Shown in pieces: positions 1-10,599 of a DNA stretch of 64,000 nucleotides; position 1 is the stretch's first letter, and each line of letters opens with the position of its first letter. Origin of the DNA: Inia geoffrensis (Eukaryota > Chordata > Mammalia > Artiodactyla > Iniidae); the NCBI GenBank assembly GCA_036417435.1, contig CM070913.1, positions 5,018,180 through 5,082,179 of the forward strand, read 5' to 3'. A program made the translations under genes and the position numbers. The notes under the pieces were generated by a model. It worked only from the letters and a program-made list of their open reading frames with translations. It ran no database searches and was not told the origin of the DNA.

Positions 1-561
1 CAGCAGAAACAGGAAACAATTATACCAAAGCTTGGGGCTACCTTTCTCAGCTCAGTTCATTGCTCACTAATTATCTTCATACTTTTGGACAAAGATATTC
101 AAGACTCCTGTTGTCTGGACGGCGTTCTTTGTTCTACACGTGTTATTCAGCCTGACAAGCCACGATCTGACCAGAAACAGGGGTCTTTGCAGTCCCACCA
201 CGAAGCTAAATTGTATAGTTTCGGCGTTTTCCTCTAACTGACACTTAGCCGATGGAGCACTTTGCTCTTTGGAATCATGTAACGTGGGGTCTACGGCATA
301 TTTAAGACATTAGACATTCAGTCAGAGAATAGCAATACTACTATTACGGTGAATAATATTTATAATAATAAAAGAGCACTAGTGGCCATATCTTTAGGAG
401 CTCAATTTTGATCCCCATTTGAGAGAATTGGACCTGAGAGCACGAACACAACACCTTCCCATGTAAACAGTGAAATTTTAACTTTAGTCAAATTGGTAAA
501 TTCTTGCTAATATCTCAGCGTCATGTTGGATTGTAAAGGAAAGTTCACAACTCAAAACCAT
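1..561. other. Single-copy DNA, nothing recognised
   Basis: AT-rich sequence with no coding frame of note and no repeat I can name. It ends at the left target-site duplication of the L1 copy that follows. Confidence 0.5.
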
Positions 562-573
562 ACAGCTCATGCA

Positions 574-821
574 AACTCGTATATATAAAGATTGGATAAA
601 CAACAAGGCCCTACTCCATAGCACAAGGATCTATATTCAATATCCTGTGATAAACCATAATGGAAAAGAACATAAAAAAGAATGTGTGTGTATTTATATA
701 TATATATGTAAAACGGAATCACTTTGCTGTACAGCAGAAATTAATACAACACCATAAATCAGCCATACCTCATTTAAAAATAAAGTTTATATTCAAGTAA
801 AACAACAACAACAACAACCAA
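574..821 (+). mobile_element. 5'-truncated L1 3' end (cetartiodactyl L1)
   Basis: The text matches the L1 3' UTR found across cetartiodactyls: a 'ataaacaacaagg' block, then 'caatatcctgtgataaacc', a (TA)n patch, 'aatcactttgctgtac' and an A-rich tail that has become (CAA)n. A 12-bp direct repeat flanks it at 562-573 and 822-833 with 10 of 12 bases matching, which fits a diverged target-site duplication. Only the last ~250 bases of the element were inserted, so it holds no coding sequence. The frame of 62 codons inside it is a by-product. Confidence 0.85.
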
Positions 822-833
822 ACAGCCCATGTA

Positions 834-1487
834 CTGCTAAAAATTGCTGAAAATCTGTAATTTTCCCCAAATTAGGCATTATTGCAATGTAGGTGTTTTT
901 TGTTTTCTTTTTCTATTTTCTTTCCCGAAGAGCAGTTAGCTGAAGCCTTCTGTGCATGGGATTTGAACAATGATATGTAAGAAACAGCACCAGCAGGGAA
1001 AACGTATGGCAAGATCCCGGGTCACTAGTAAATAACACTCTCTGTGCCCATAGCTCTTCCTCCTGATACACCAGGAAGACCTTTGAAATGCACCGTGTGT
1101 CTCTGGGAGCGTGAAGCCTGGGACGCAGCAGCGAGGCACCGCACGCAGCGAGGCACCGCACTCACCTTGGCTGGGAGTTTACCTTCCGCCACCGCCTGCT
1201 GACTTCACCAGCTTTTTGAAGAGGTTCAGAAGAGTAACTAGTTTTGCGTTTCAGTGTTAGCTCAGAAGAAAAGTGGCAAGTGACAAGGGTTGTTCTCCTT
1301 GTTCTGCACGTAAACAGAGGAAAGCATCCTCAGCTAAAATCGTTAGATAGTCTGAGATTACTAGCTATTTATCTAGCACTTGGGCAGATTATAGAAAATG
1401 CAGGATCACTGCAGAGAAGCTATGAGAATAAACGCAGCCTCACTCTCAAGAAGAATCCCGATGAAATCTCTGAGCGTAAGAGTTAAA
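834..1487. other. Single-copy DNA with a short CpG-rich tandem duplication
   Basis: No gene is recognised. Overlapping open frames on both strands have no family features. The one structured item is a 17-bp perfect tandem duplication at 1128-1161. The stretch ends where L1 ORF2-like sequence begins. Confidence 0.5.
1128..1161. repeat. 17-bp perfect tandem duplication
   Basis: The unit gcagcgaggcaccgcac occurs twice back to back (1128-1144 and 1145-1161) without a mismatch. Each unit carries two CpGs, unlike the flanks. Confidence 0.9.
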
Positions 1488-2305
1488 CCATAAAATGCCT
1501 TGAAGAAAATGGGAAAGCGCCACAGCATTGGATTTGGCAGTGATTTCTTGCATGTGACACCAAAATCACAGGCAGTAAAAGAAAAACAGACCAATTGGAC
1601 TCTTCACCGAAATTATAAACTTTTGTGCATAATCCAAGGGAGGAAAAAGGTAGCCCACAGAGCTGGGGGGGGGCGGAAATATTTGCAAACCATATATCTG
1701 ATACAGGATGAATATCTAGCATATATATAGTACTCCTGCAACTCAACAACGAACAATCATGATAAAAAATGAGCAAAAGACATGAATAGATATTTCTCCA
1801 AAAAGATGTGCAAGGGGCCAGTCACCACATGACAAGATGCTCAATATTACTCATCATTAGAGAGACGCAAACAAAACCACGAGGTACCACTTCACACCAG
1901 TTAGGATGGGCATCATGAAAAAACAGAAACAAAAAACAAGTGTTGCAGAGGATGTGGAGAAATTGGAATCCCTGCATTGATGGTGGGAATGTAAAACAGT
2001 GCAGCTTCTATGGAAGACAGTGTGGTGGTCCCTCAAAGAATGAAATAGAGCGTTACCATTTTTGATGACCCAGCAGTTCCACTTCTGAGTATATACTTAA
2101 AAGAATTGAAGCAGGGACCCCAACAAATATTTGCACACCTATGTTCACAGCAGTATTATTCATAATATCCCAAAGTGGAAACAATCCAAACGTCCACCAA
2201 CTGACGAATGGATAAACAAAAGGTGAAGTAGCCGTTTAATGGACTGTTACCCTTGCCATAAAAAGAAATGAAGCACTGCTACATGCTACAACGTGGATGA
2301 ATATT
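1488..2305 (+). mobile_element. Old L1 (L1M type), ORF2 C-terminal region
   Basis: The sequence follows the 3' part of L1 ORF2 in order: 'ttggatttggcagtgatttcttg', 'aaatatttgcaaaccatatatctgat', 'actcctgcaactcaacaac', 'gaatagatatttctcc', 'gaggatgtggagaaattgg', 'ccacttctgagtatatact', and 'atggataaacaaaa'. The reading frame is broken repeatedly, and a G run (from 1666) marks one indel zone. It stops before the usual 3' UTR, so it is truncated at both ends. It encodes nothing functional. Confidence 0.85.
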
Positions 2306-3189
2306 TATACATATTTATCCAATCAACTCATGTTCCTTGATCTCCTGCAACGGTCAGACACTCTCTGATAGACTCATGAAATAGAGACAGACACAACCCT
2401 TGCCCTTAAAAAGTTCCATGTTAGTTGAAAGACCAGTCATATCAGCAAAGAAATACAACACGGTGCTGCAAAAGTACGCTGGGTCACAGAGGAAAGACCT
2501 CTACCATTGAACCAGTGCATATAAGTTCATGCATGCCTTCGTTCAACAAACGTTGGAGTGCTCACTACATCCCAGGTACTATCCTGGGTCTAAACAACAG
2601 GACTTTTCTTACGGAGCTTCCAGACAGCAGGGGAAATAGATATTTTAAGCATGTATTCACAGTGCCCACAACGTCTTATGAAAGAAGCATAGGAATTGCA
2701 TGCTTAGATACCTATTTAAACATATGTACTATGTAATATCTATTAAAAACGTGGTGTGATACGTGCTACTTTGTTACACATCAGGGTCACCATGGTGATG
2801 GCCATTTCTTCCACCCCTTTGATGTTGGCGAGTGTCCGTGTCAAGTGAGGGCTCCTGGCCCAGTGGCCATGCCATCATCTCTGCAGTAAGTGAAGAGGTG
2901 AGCAAGTAAGCACACACCTTAACTCAGATGCCTTTGGAGTGAAGGGAAGGTGATAAGAAGGTCATGGAAGAACGGAACAGAACACTCAGGTATTTTTTTT
3001 CATGCCAGTTGCAAAAATCAAGTAAGGTTATGCTCACTGAACAAATGTGTCAGCTCCGAGGGCAATGGCTATGCCATTGACCTGTACCAGTCCGGCAGAG
3101 CAGGCATTTATCACACGTAAAGTCGGTAAATAGGTAACATTCACTGGATGTGAGCCAGGTTAAAACTGTACATATACTTTATTATTCTT
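2306..3189. other. Mostly unassigned DNA with a probable ancient interspersed repeat
   Basis: At about 2525-2760 the text resembles a very common ancient mammalian repeat (a 'ttcaacaaacgttggagtgctcactacat' block followed by 'ccaggtactatcctggg'). A similar block recurs near 24585-24800. I cannot name the family. The open frame of 103 codons at 2425-2736 lies across this repeat and is not taken as a gene. Confidence 0.45.
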
Positions 3190-3385
3190 TTTTGAATTTT
3201 ATTTAATTTTATTTTTTACACAGCATGTTCTTATTAGTTATCTGTTTTAAACATATTAGTGTCTACATGTCAATCCCAATCTCCCAGTTCATCCTACCAC
3301 CCACCCCTCCCCCCACTTCCCCCTTTGGTGTCCATACGTTTGTTCTCTCCATCTGTGTCTCTATTTCTGCCCTACAAACTTTAAA
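3190..3385 (-). mobile_element. L1 3' UTR fragment, antisense
   Basis: Read on the minus strand this matches the cetartiodactyl L1 3' UTR: 'ggagagaacaaacgtatgg', a G-rich 'gggggaagtgggggg' patch, and 'gggagattgggattgac'. It lacks a poly-A tail and a visible target-site duplication, so it is a short, older fragment. Confidence 0.75.
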
Positions 3386-4351
3386 TTCCTAAAGACAGAG
3401 TGAGCCGTGAAGCTGACATACTTGTTCATATAAACCAGGACTATTTAGGACATTCTGAGCAAAGTAGGTGGAAGTGAGGGTTTTTCCTAGGTGTGATGAT
3501 ACACATAGAAAAAAATGAAACAATTCCAAAGGTAAGGGTGCATACTTTCCTATCTTGCCTTTTGCTCTCACAGGGATGACAGTCTATCTTTCAAAGAGAA
3601 ACATATATATCTCTCTATATAAAATATTTGATATATTGTACACATGTTCTTTGTTTCTGCAAAGGAAAAAAGCATATACACACTCTTCTGTCATTTGCAG
3701 TTTCTTTTCACCCTAGACCCTGTCTTTTCAACAGCTCTGCATACAGGAAGTTTTGAAAATGAGAATGTACTTCTTCCCTCTAGAAGCTTACAACCAAATG
3801 TGAGAAGCAAAACAGTAAAGAAATAAAAATAAGCATGCCCGTACCTCCACGATAACATTAAATTAACCTGATTCCTTGTCGCGTTCGAGTCCTAGGGTCT
3901 GGCTCCATCTGTGCCGGCAGCAAAACCACAGCACTGCAGACCCCAAGAGCGTGTATTATAAACCTTCAGAGCTATTGAGCAGAATACTCTTATGTCCCTT
4001 GAATCTAATAATAAGAAAAAAAACATCTGGCTTACATTTCATATGCTTTTAGTTTGATTTCTCCAGTAGTTCATTTTACTCTGTTTTATGGAGACACTGG
4101 TCAGTGAGGAGGGACAATTGTCCTCCAGGCAAGTGTGAGAAGCTCTTCCCTCACTCCTTTCCACAGGGTGTTAGTGGCTTCAGCAAAGTGAAATTTCCAC
4201 CCAAACCACCTGCTGCCCTGAATGCGGTTTGCAGGGTCCTCCCCCCTCCCCTCTTCCTTGTTGCTGCTGCACAGAAAGACATCCCCGCCACTTATTGCAT
4301 CCTCACAGCGAGATTTCGGCTTCTGCATCAGGGCGCACTGCGGCCAGTTAT
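3386..4351. other. Single-copy DNA, nothing recognised
   Basis: No repeat or gene is identified. Overlapping short frames on both strands at 4101-4367 have no recognisable domain. The right end is the target-site duplication of the next element. Confidence 0.5.
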
Positions 4352-4365
4352 AAGGGCCACACGCT

Positions 4366-4880
4366 AATTTGTGTCATTTTTAAGTTCCCACATATACGTG
4401 ATATCACACGAAATTTGCCTTTCTCCGTAGGCAGATATTTCACTTTGTATGATCATCCCTAGGCCCCTCTATATTGCTGCAAATGGCACCATTTCATTCT
4501 TTTTTATGGCCGAGTAGGATTCCATTGTATATATGAACTTATTTACAAAACAGACTCACAGATTTCAAAAACAAACTATGGTTACCAAAGGGGAAAGGGC
4601 GGGGAGGGATAAATTAGGAGTTTGGGATTAATGTATACACACTACTGTATATAAAGTAGATAAACAACAGGGACTTACTGTAGAACACAGGGAACTCTCT
4701 TCAATACTCTGTAATAACCTAAATGGGGAAAGAATCTGAAAAGAATAGCTGTGCGTATATGTACAACTGAGTCGCTTTGCTGTACACCTGAAACTAACAC
4801 AACGTTGGAAATCAACTCTACTCCAACATAAAATAAAAATTAAATTAAACACTTTACAAAAAGGAAAAGAAAAAAAAAAC
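4366..4880. mobile_element. L1 3' end with 5' inversion (twin-priming copy)
   Basis: Two pieces of one L1 insertion lie in opposite orientation. Positions 4366-4534 are the end of ORF2 on the minus strand ('tgccatttgcagc', 'tccattgtatatatg'). Positions 4532-4880 are the 3' UTR on the plus strand ('aacttatttacaaaacag', 'ataaattaggagtttggg', 'caacagggacttactgtag') ending in a poly-A tail. The L1 coordinates of the two parts abut without overlap, and the bases 'atg' at the junction fit either part. A diverged direct repeat (4352-4365 and 4883-4896, 11 of 14 matching) flanks the whole unit. This is the known signature of twin priming during target-primed reverse transcription. The element is dead. 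Confidence 0.85.
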
Positions 4881-4896
4881 AAGAGGGCCACGTGCT

Positions 4897-6597
4897 CTGT
4901 AACACTCTTCCCACTGGACGGTGTCCTCCTCTCAAACCTGGGTATTCCCCCAGCCTCTGTGGCAATAGAGTAGGGAACTTTCTCCTTCCTGCCTCCCGGC
5001 CCATGTGCTCTTAGAACTGCAGCCTGGCTGTGAGAAACCCACAGGGAGAGGCAGTGCAGGTGCCGCGCTGACAGTGCCACCTGAACCCACAGCCGAAAGG
5101 CAGCATCACTGCCGGCCACGTGAGCGGGCCACCTTGGACCACAGGCCCAGCCCAGCATTCGGATGAATCCAGACCCTGCCACTGCAAGACCAAACGCATC
5201 AGAGACTGAAGCTCGAGTCTGCAGCTCAGCAAACTGTGCGCCCCAAAACTCGGGGGTGGCCCCCTACACCTCCGGGGACACCCGTCCTCCTTAGAAGTCT
5301 TTTCTGTTCCTCCTTATCGCACAGCGGACACTCCTTCTCTGAACTTCCAGTGTTTTCTGCTGGTAGGATTCACTCGGAATTTAAATTCCAACTGGATCTT
5401 TTCTTTCTGAAAGTCCTCTATGGGCTCCTCCACATTAAAAAGAACTTCAGAGGAGAGATCTTACTTCTTCTTTGTCTCCCCTCATTTCTTAGCATACTGA
5501 TCTTTAGCAGTTTGTCAGTTAATGACTTAAAATTACATCATAACCATAGACGTTAGGGATGAATCGTGAACCTTTGTAAAAAGGAGGAAAGTCCTCCCAA
5601 ACATGGAAAGTCCCAACTCTGAGCAACAGAGAACATCTGCGAAGCTCAAAGGCATTTGGAGGTACTAAGTTAGGGGGCCTTGATGGACCATCCTCGTGAG
5701 AGGCAAAAATATGGGCAACTTAAGGAACACATGGTGTGTTTTCCTCCTAACTATACACACTGAGGGTTACCTGTAGTGGGTTCCTCCACGGGACACTCCA
5801 CTGAGGATTAAAATAGACTAAGTAAGCTGCCTGTAGTCATTCAAATAACAGCCGGAGGATGAAAATGCAGGTCATGGAGCTCCGGATGGCTTGTTACTCT
5901 GGGGAAACGAGATGTCTGGGTACTAAGGGGATACTTTAGCCTCTAAGACCCTTTTCAGAGTGTTAAATGAGGGAGTTTGTCTGGTGGGTCTGTAAATACC
6001 TCTCCCAACTTAGTCACGTGGGGTAACTTTGAAAATGTCACGATCTTTGCTATCAAGTATTGGCGAGAAATTATTTAGCTAAATTAAATATACCAGAGTC
6101 AGTGGTGATGCAGTGCCCTACTTACATTGAAAATGCAGAAATTGAAATGTGAGTTCAGCAAAGGAATTTGTGATGACACAAATAAAGAATTTATATATGC
6201 AAACAAGGTGAGTTGTATAAGCAATATTTTCTCAATTGTCATTAGTAGAGAGTCTAAATATTTTCAAAAGTAATGTTTTCGCGTTAAGTTCAAACAGTAA
6301 CCCAAAATGAGGTGAGGTGTCATTATCTATTGGAAACCCTGCTGGAAGGAATAGGTAAAGGTTTAATTAGCATATGAATTGTTTGCATGGAAGTGTAATC
6401 ACTAAATGACTAAAAATAGTTCGTACTCTTAAATAGGTGAAATGTTTGCTTTGAAAGTACCCTAATAATCAGCACAGAAAAGTCTTCTTCCTAGATTGTA
6501 CAAAAATGTTATTTCTAAAAGACCCACGGTTCCAGAGACCTCAAGCTCAGCACTGCCTCAGTTTGTACTGTGTGTTTCTCACTGTTTCACCGCGTTC
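4897..6597. other. Single-copy DNA with a probable MIR fragment
   Basis: Open frames at 4628-5182 (-), 5011-5232 (-) and 5236-5556 (+) overlap each other and partly the L1, and show no family features. Positions 5805-5885 resemble an antisense MIR. The rest is unassigned. Confidence 0.5.
5805..5885 (-). repeat. Probable MIR SINE fragment
   Basis: The order 'taagtaagctgcc', 'gtcattcaaataaca', 'gccggaggatgaaaatgcagg' and 'tggagctcc' parallels the antisense MIR core. Divergence is high, so the call is tentative. Confidence 0.4.
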
Positions 6598-6766
6598 ACA
6601 GTGGTCCTCAGCTCTTGCTGCATCTCAGAATCCCCGGAGCACTCTGATAAAACACAGACGCAGGGGCCTCAATCCCAGCGATTTTAATTCAATTGCTCTG
6701 CTCTGAGGCCCAAGAACTCTTGTTTTTAAAGCTCCAAAGGTGAGTCTACTGTGTGGCTGAGAATGA
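6598..6766 (+). mobile_element. Non-autonomous hAT-Charlie DNA transposon relic (MER5/MER58-like)
   Basis: The left end 'cagtggtcctcagctc' and the right end 'gtggctgagaatgac' are inverted copies of the hAT-Charlie terminal repeat (cagtggttctcaac type). Between them sit 'gaatccccggagc', 'gataaaacacagacgcaggggcc' and 'aaagctccaaaggtgagtc', the usual interior of these ~170-190 bp elements. Frames of 63 and 66 codons crossing it are incidental. Confidence 0.7.
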
Positions 6767-7736
6767 CACCTTATGGACTCTGAAGGGTCGAATATTCTTC
6801 ATAATCAAGACTTCCAGCTGTTAACCCACAGCTTGGTTGGTTGGTTTTTCTCAGATCACACAGAAAACGTGATGAGCACTCTTGGTTCACTCGAGAATTT
6901 GAAGGTCTCCCGCCTCAACTTAGGATTTGTTTTTAAGAATTTTGACTACATTTTCCTAAGAAGTTGAACCACAGAAATTACATTTTGGAGAATGTGACTA
7001 AATAATTATTATTTCTTTCCAACAACGGGTGAAATTTATTTTCAGAAACAGGCAGAATACTAATCAACCCTGCCTAGTGGGTTAGGACGTTAGAACTGAA
7101 AGCATTTTACCTTGGATCGTATTAATGGGATGAACCCAAGGCAGTTCCATGAGAAGTGACTTTAGGGCTGGACTAGTGATGTAGAGCCGGGTCCCATACA
7201 GTGCAGCTGCTGTAACGCGGGGTTGGATAGTCAGCCAGCAGCCTGGCAGAGCTGGCATCTCCTACCAGTGCTTCAGAGGAGCCAGAAGAGGGACCCAGGT
7301 TTTCCCACTGTTCTGATCTTCAGAGCTGTAAATTAGGGAACCAGTCCAAGATCATTTTTAGAAAAGGTGGAACTTTCTCAACAGAAGCAGCCGCACCAGG
7401 AGTAACATTTTTTATTTCCGTAACAGAACTGTCGGCAGCCCAGGAGGCAAGCCAGGTGAAGGCATTTGTCTGCCCCCTGAACAAAAGGGCCTTATGTTGT
7501 CGAGGCACCTGAGCGTGGAGTCATCTGGCTCTCCCAGCTCAGGGATCCATGCTGACCTGCATTTCACAGCAGAGTGTTTTGGAAACATCACCCCTCGGGC
7601 TTCCAGAGGGACTCCTGGTCGATGTCTCCTCACCATGGACAGTCCGTGGTGCTTCCTCATCCCTTATGGACATCATTCTGGCCCCTTAGGACTCCCCAAC
7701 ATTGACCCTAGAACCCTTGCCTGGCTCAGGGCCATG
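6767..7736. other. Single-copy DNA, nothing recognised
   Basis: No repeat or gene is identified. Frames on both strands between 7320 and 7859 overlap one another, and the plus-strand one runs into a repeat, so none is called. Confidence 0.5.
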
Positions 7737-7879
7737 GACTCAATTGTGTTCCCTCAGAATTCCTATGGTGAAACCCTAACCTGCAATGTGTCTCTGCTGG
7801 AGATGGAAATGTTAAAAAGGTCTTTAAGTTTCAAAGAGGTAATAAGGGTGGGGCCCTAATCCTTGAAAACTGGTGAGAA
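7737..7879 (+). repeat. Ancient mammalian interspersed repeat, terminal fragment
   Basis: The text 'ctcaattgtgttccctc', 'gaattcctatggtgaaaccctaac', 'aaagaggtaataagg' and 'gtggggccctaatcc' is the reverse complement of the end of the repeat at 21331-21725, so both belong to one family in opposite orientation. The family is abundant in mammals. An LTR of the ERVL-MaLR class is my best guess, but I cannot confirm it. Confidence 0.6.
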
Positions 7880-8381
7880 TATATGTATATGTGCTATCTT
7901 TTCTTTTGCAGACTCTTTTCCATAATAATTTATTAAAAGATACTGAGTAGAGATCCCTGTGCTGTACAGTAGGTCCTTGTTGTTTACTTATTTTATACCT
8001 AGTAGTGTGTATCTGTTCATCCCAAACTCCTCATTTATCTCTCCCTCCCCCCTCTTTGGTAACAATAAGTTTGTTTTCTATGTCTGTGAGCCTAGTTCTG
8101 TTTTGTAAATAAGTTCATTGGTATCATTTTTATATTCTGCATAAGCGATGTCATATGATATCTGTCTTTCTCTGTCTGACTTACTTAGTATGATATTCTC
8201 TTGGTCCATCCATGTTCCTGCAAATGGCATCATTTCATTCTTTTTTATGGCTGAGTAATATTCCATTGTATATATGTACCACATCTTCTTTATCCATTCA
8301 TCCGTTGATGGACATTTAGGTTGCTTCCGTGTCTTGGCTATTGTAAACAGTGTTGCTATGAACATGGGGGTGCATGTGTCG
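7880..8381 (-). mobile_element. L1 3' end with intact ORF2 C-terminal segment
   Basis: On the minus strand the frame 8365-8078 reads the last ~95 residues of L1 ORF2, including 'CPSTDEWIKKMWYIYTMEYY' and 'AIKKNEMMPFAGTWM'. The 3' UTR follows leftwards ('caacaaggacctactgtac'). No stop codon interrupts the C-terminal segment, so this copy is among the less decayed ones here. It is 5'-truncated and also lacks the extreme 3' end and poly-A tail. Confidence 0.88.
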
Positions 8382-8583
8382 TATCATTCTTTCTTGATGA
8401 GGAAATATTACCTCCTCTTTTCCAAAATTAGTCCCTCAACCCACGGATTCCATCTTTCCAGCCATTTCTAAGACCTTGATCTACTACCTTAGAGAGATGC
8501 ATTTATCTCCTTTGTAATTTTTCAAATTTTCAAACTGAATACTCCCTTTTTACTCTTTGTGTAAAACTATGTGAGACTTCCAC

Positions 8584-9284
8584 TTTTAGCTCTGACATTT
8601 AAAGATCATGGAGATTGTCACTGCTCCCTTATAATAAGAAAAAGCTGGAGAAAAACACAGATAATCAATACGTTTTACAAATATACCAGAGAACTGAGGC
8701 CACAGGGAAACCTGCCACGCTGAAATCTTGAGAGGGGAAGAGCCACAGTCCCAGTGGAGATCTGCCCACCTTAAGCAGAAGCTGCTGTGGGCAGAAACTG
8801 CAGGACATTTAAATATAATGTGGACGCGTTGCTGGAGGCTGCGCGTGGACTAGCGGGAGAGTGAGAGTCTGGGACCACAGCCTCAGGTGGCCCCACACTT
8901 CAGTGGGCTTCGCCTCCAGGGACCCTCCTGAGGAAGGCGCCCTAGAGCCTCCGGCAGGGCAGGGGCAGAGGAGTCATAACCAAACAGGCCAGAGTGCTCT
9001 CCTCCAAAGGTTGACTGCACAGGAATGAAGGCTTCGGGTCCCACTTAACAGGGACGGGGTCAGATGGGGGAACATTTATGAGGGTCCTAGCGTAATTGAG
9101 TGGCCTTTCTCCCTCACACCTCACCTCACACCAAGAAGGGTCCAGTGTAATAACAGTGGATTCCAGCTGAAAGGGCAGCAAGTTGCAGACTCTGTGAGAA
9201 GGAGTGTTTTGGGAAGCCCAAAGTCAGTAGGGGGATAGACAAGGACACAAAAGGAGTTTGAAACCTCAACAAAGGAAAGCTGGA
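8584..9284 (+). mobile_element. Probable L1M/HAL1 5' UTR-like sequence
   Basis: Positions ~8808-8925 are similar to 10650-10770 ('ttgctggaggctgcgcgtggac' against 'ttgctggaaggctctgagtggac', then 'gagagtctgggac' against 'gagtttgggact', 'gaccacagcctcaggtggcccca' against 'aggccccagtcacag', and a final 'cttcgcctccagg' against 'ttttacttccagg'). The second copy leads into an L1-type ORF1, so this block is read as the 5' region of a related element. The part after 8945 is less certain. Confidence 0.5.
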
Positions 9285-10592
9285 GAACGTATATTAATGT
9301 CAGACAAAACAGTCTGGAGAAAGAAAAATTATCAGGGATAAAGTGGGACATTACATAATGATGATGGGGTAAATTCTCCAAAAGACTTACCTATTCTAAA
9401 TGTGTACGCACCTAACAGAGCATCAAAGTATGGGAGACAAAAACCTGCAGAACTGCAAGGAGAAATGGAGAAATCCACTGTTATAGGTGGACATTTCAAA
9501 ACCCCTTGTTCAGTAATTGATATTTCAAGCAGGCAGAAAATCAATCAGCATACAGTTTTCTTGAGGAGCACTATCAATCAATGTGATCTAATTGGAATTT
9601 ATAGAACACTCCATCCAACGATAGCAGAATATGCATTCTTTTCAAGCTAACATGGAACATTCACCAAGTTAGACCGACTTCTGGGACATAAAACAGACCT
9701 TAACATTTTAAAAAGAACAGAATGAGACAAAGTATGTTCATGGACCATAACAGAAGCTAGAAAGCCATAGCAGAAAGATGGCTGGAAAATGTGCAAATAT
9801 TTGGGGAAAAACAAAACATGTCTGTATAACATGTGTCAATGAAAGAGGTCTCAAAAGAAAATTTTAAAAATACAATTAAATTAAAATAAAAATGAACCTT
9901 AACATTGTGAGATGCAGCAAAAGCAGTGCTTAAAGGACAATGTATAGCAATAAATGCATATAGGAGAAAATAAGAAAGACCCCAAATCATGATCTAAGCC
10001 TTAGGAAACTAGAGAAAGAATAATTTAAACCCAAGAGCAAAAATAAGAAAACAAATACAAATTAAAGGAGAAATTTAAAAATATTGAGAAAAGGTCAATA
10101 ATATATAAAAATCAGTTAAAAATAAAGTTCTTAAGAAGAGCAATAAAATTGATAACATCTATGTAGGCCGACCAAAGGTAGGGGGAGACAGACATTCAGA
10201 GAGGACTCAAGTGAACAATGTCTGAAATGCAGGATAAAGGTTAATATACAAAAGTTAATAGCTTTCCCTTAAACCAACAATGAGCAATTGGAGTTTTAAA
10301 TAAAAATATCATTTAAAACAGCATCAAAAATGAAATTCTTAGGTAGAAATCTAACAAAATATGTACAGTATTTATATGTGGACAAATTCAAAACTGATGA
10401 AAGAAATCAAAGATCTAAATAAATGGAGAGATATTATGTTTGGGATTGGAAGACTCAATATTGCTAAGATGTTAATTGTTTCCAATTTGATCTGTAGATT
10501 TAATATAATTCTTATTAAAATCTTAGCAACCTGTTTTGTAGATACCAACAAAATTATTCTAATTTTTCTGTGGAAAGATATCTCAATTTACT
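9285..10592 (+). mobile_element. Old L1M ORF2 (reverse-transcriptase region), decayed
   Basis: Long collinear similarity to L1 ORF2: 'tctaaatgtgtacgcaccta', 'gaatttatagaacactccatccaac', 'gcagaatatgcattcttttcaag', 'aaagcagtgcttaaaggacaatgtatagc', then after an apparent deletion near 10190, 'tcaatatt' and 'ggattggaagactcaatattgc'. The frame is broken many times. The longest surviving piece is the 83-codon frame 10361-10612, which holds the 'DLNKW' and 'IGRLNI' stretch typical of the region after the RT core. Confidence 0.82.
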
Positions 10593-10599
10593 GGAGCAG

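Noticed and set aside
8274..8471. 65-codon plus-strand frame
   Set aside because: It lies on the opposite strand of a clear L1 ORF2 C-terminus and extends into flanking DNA.
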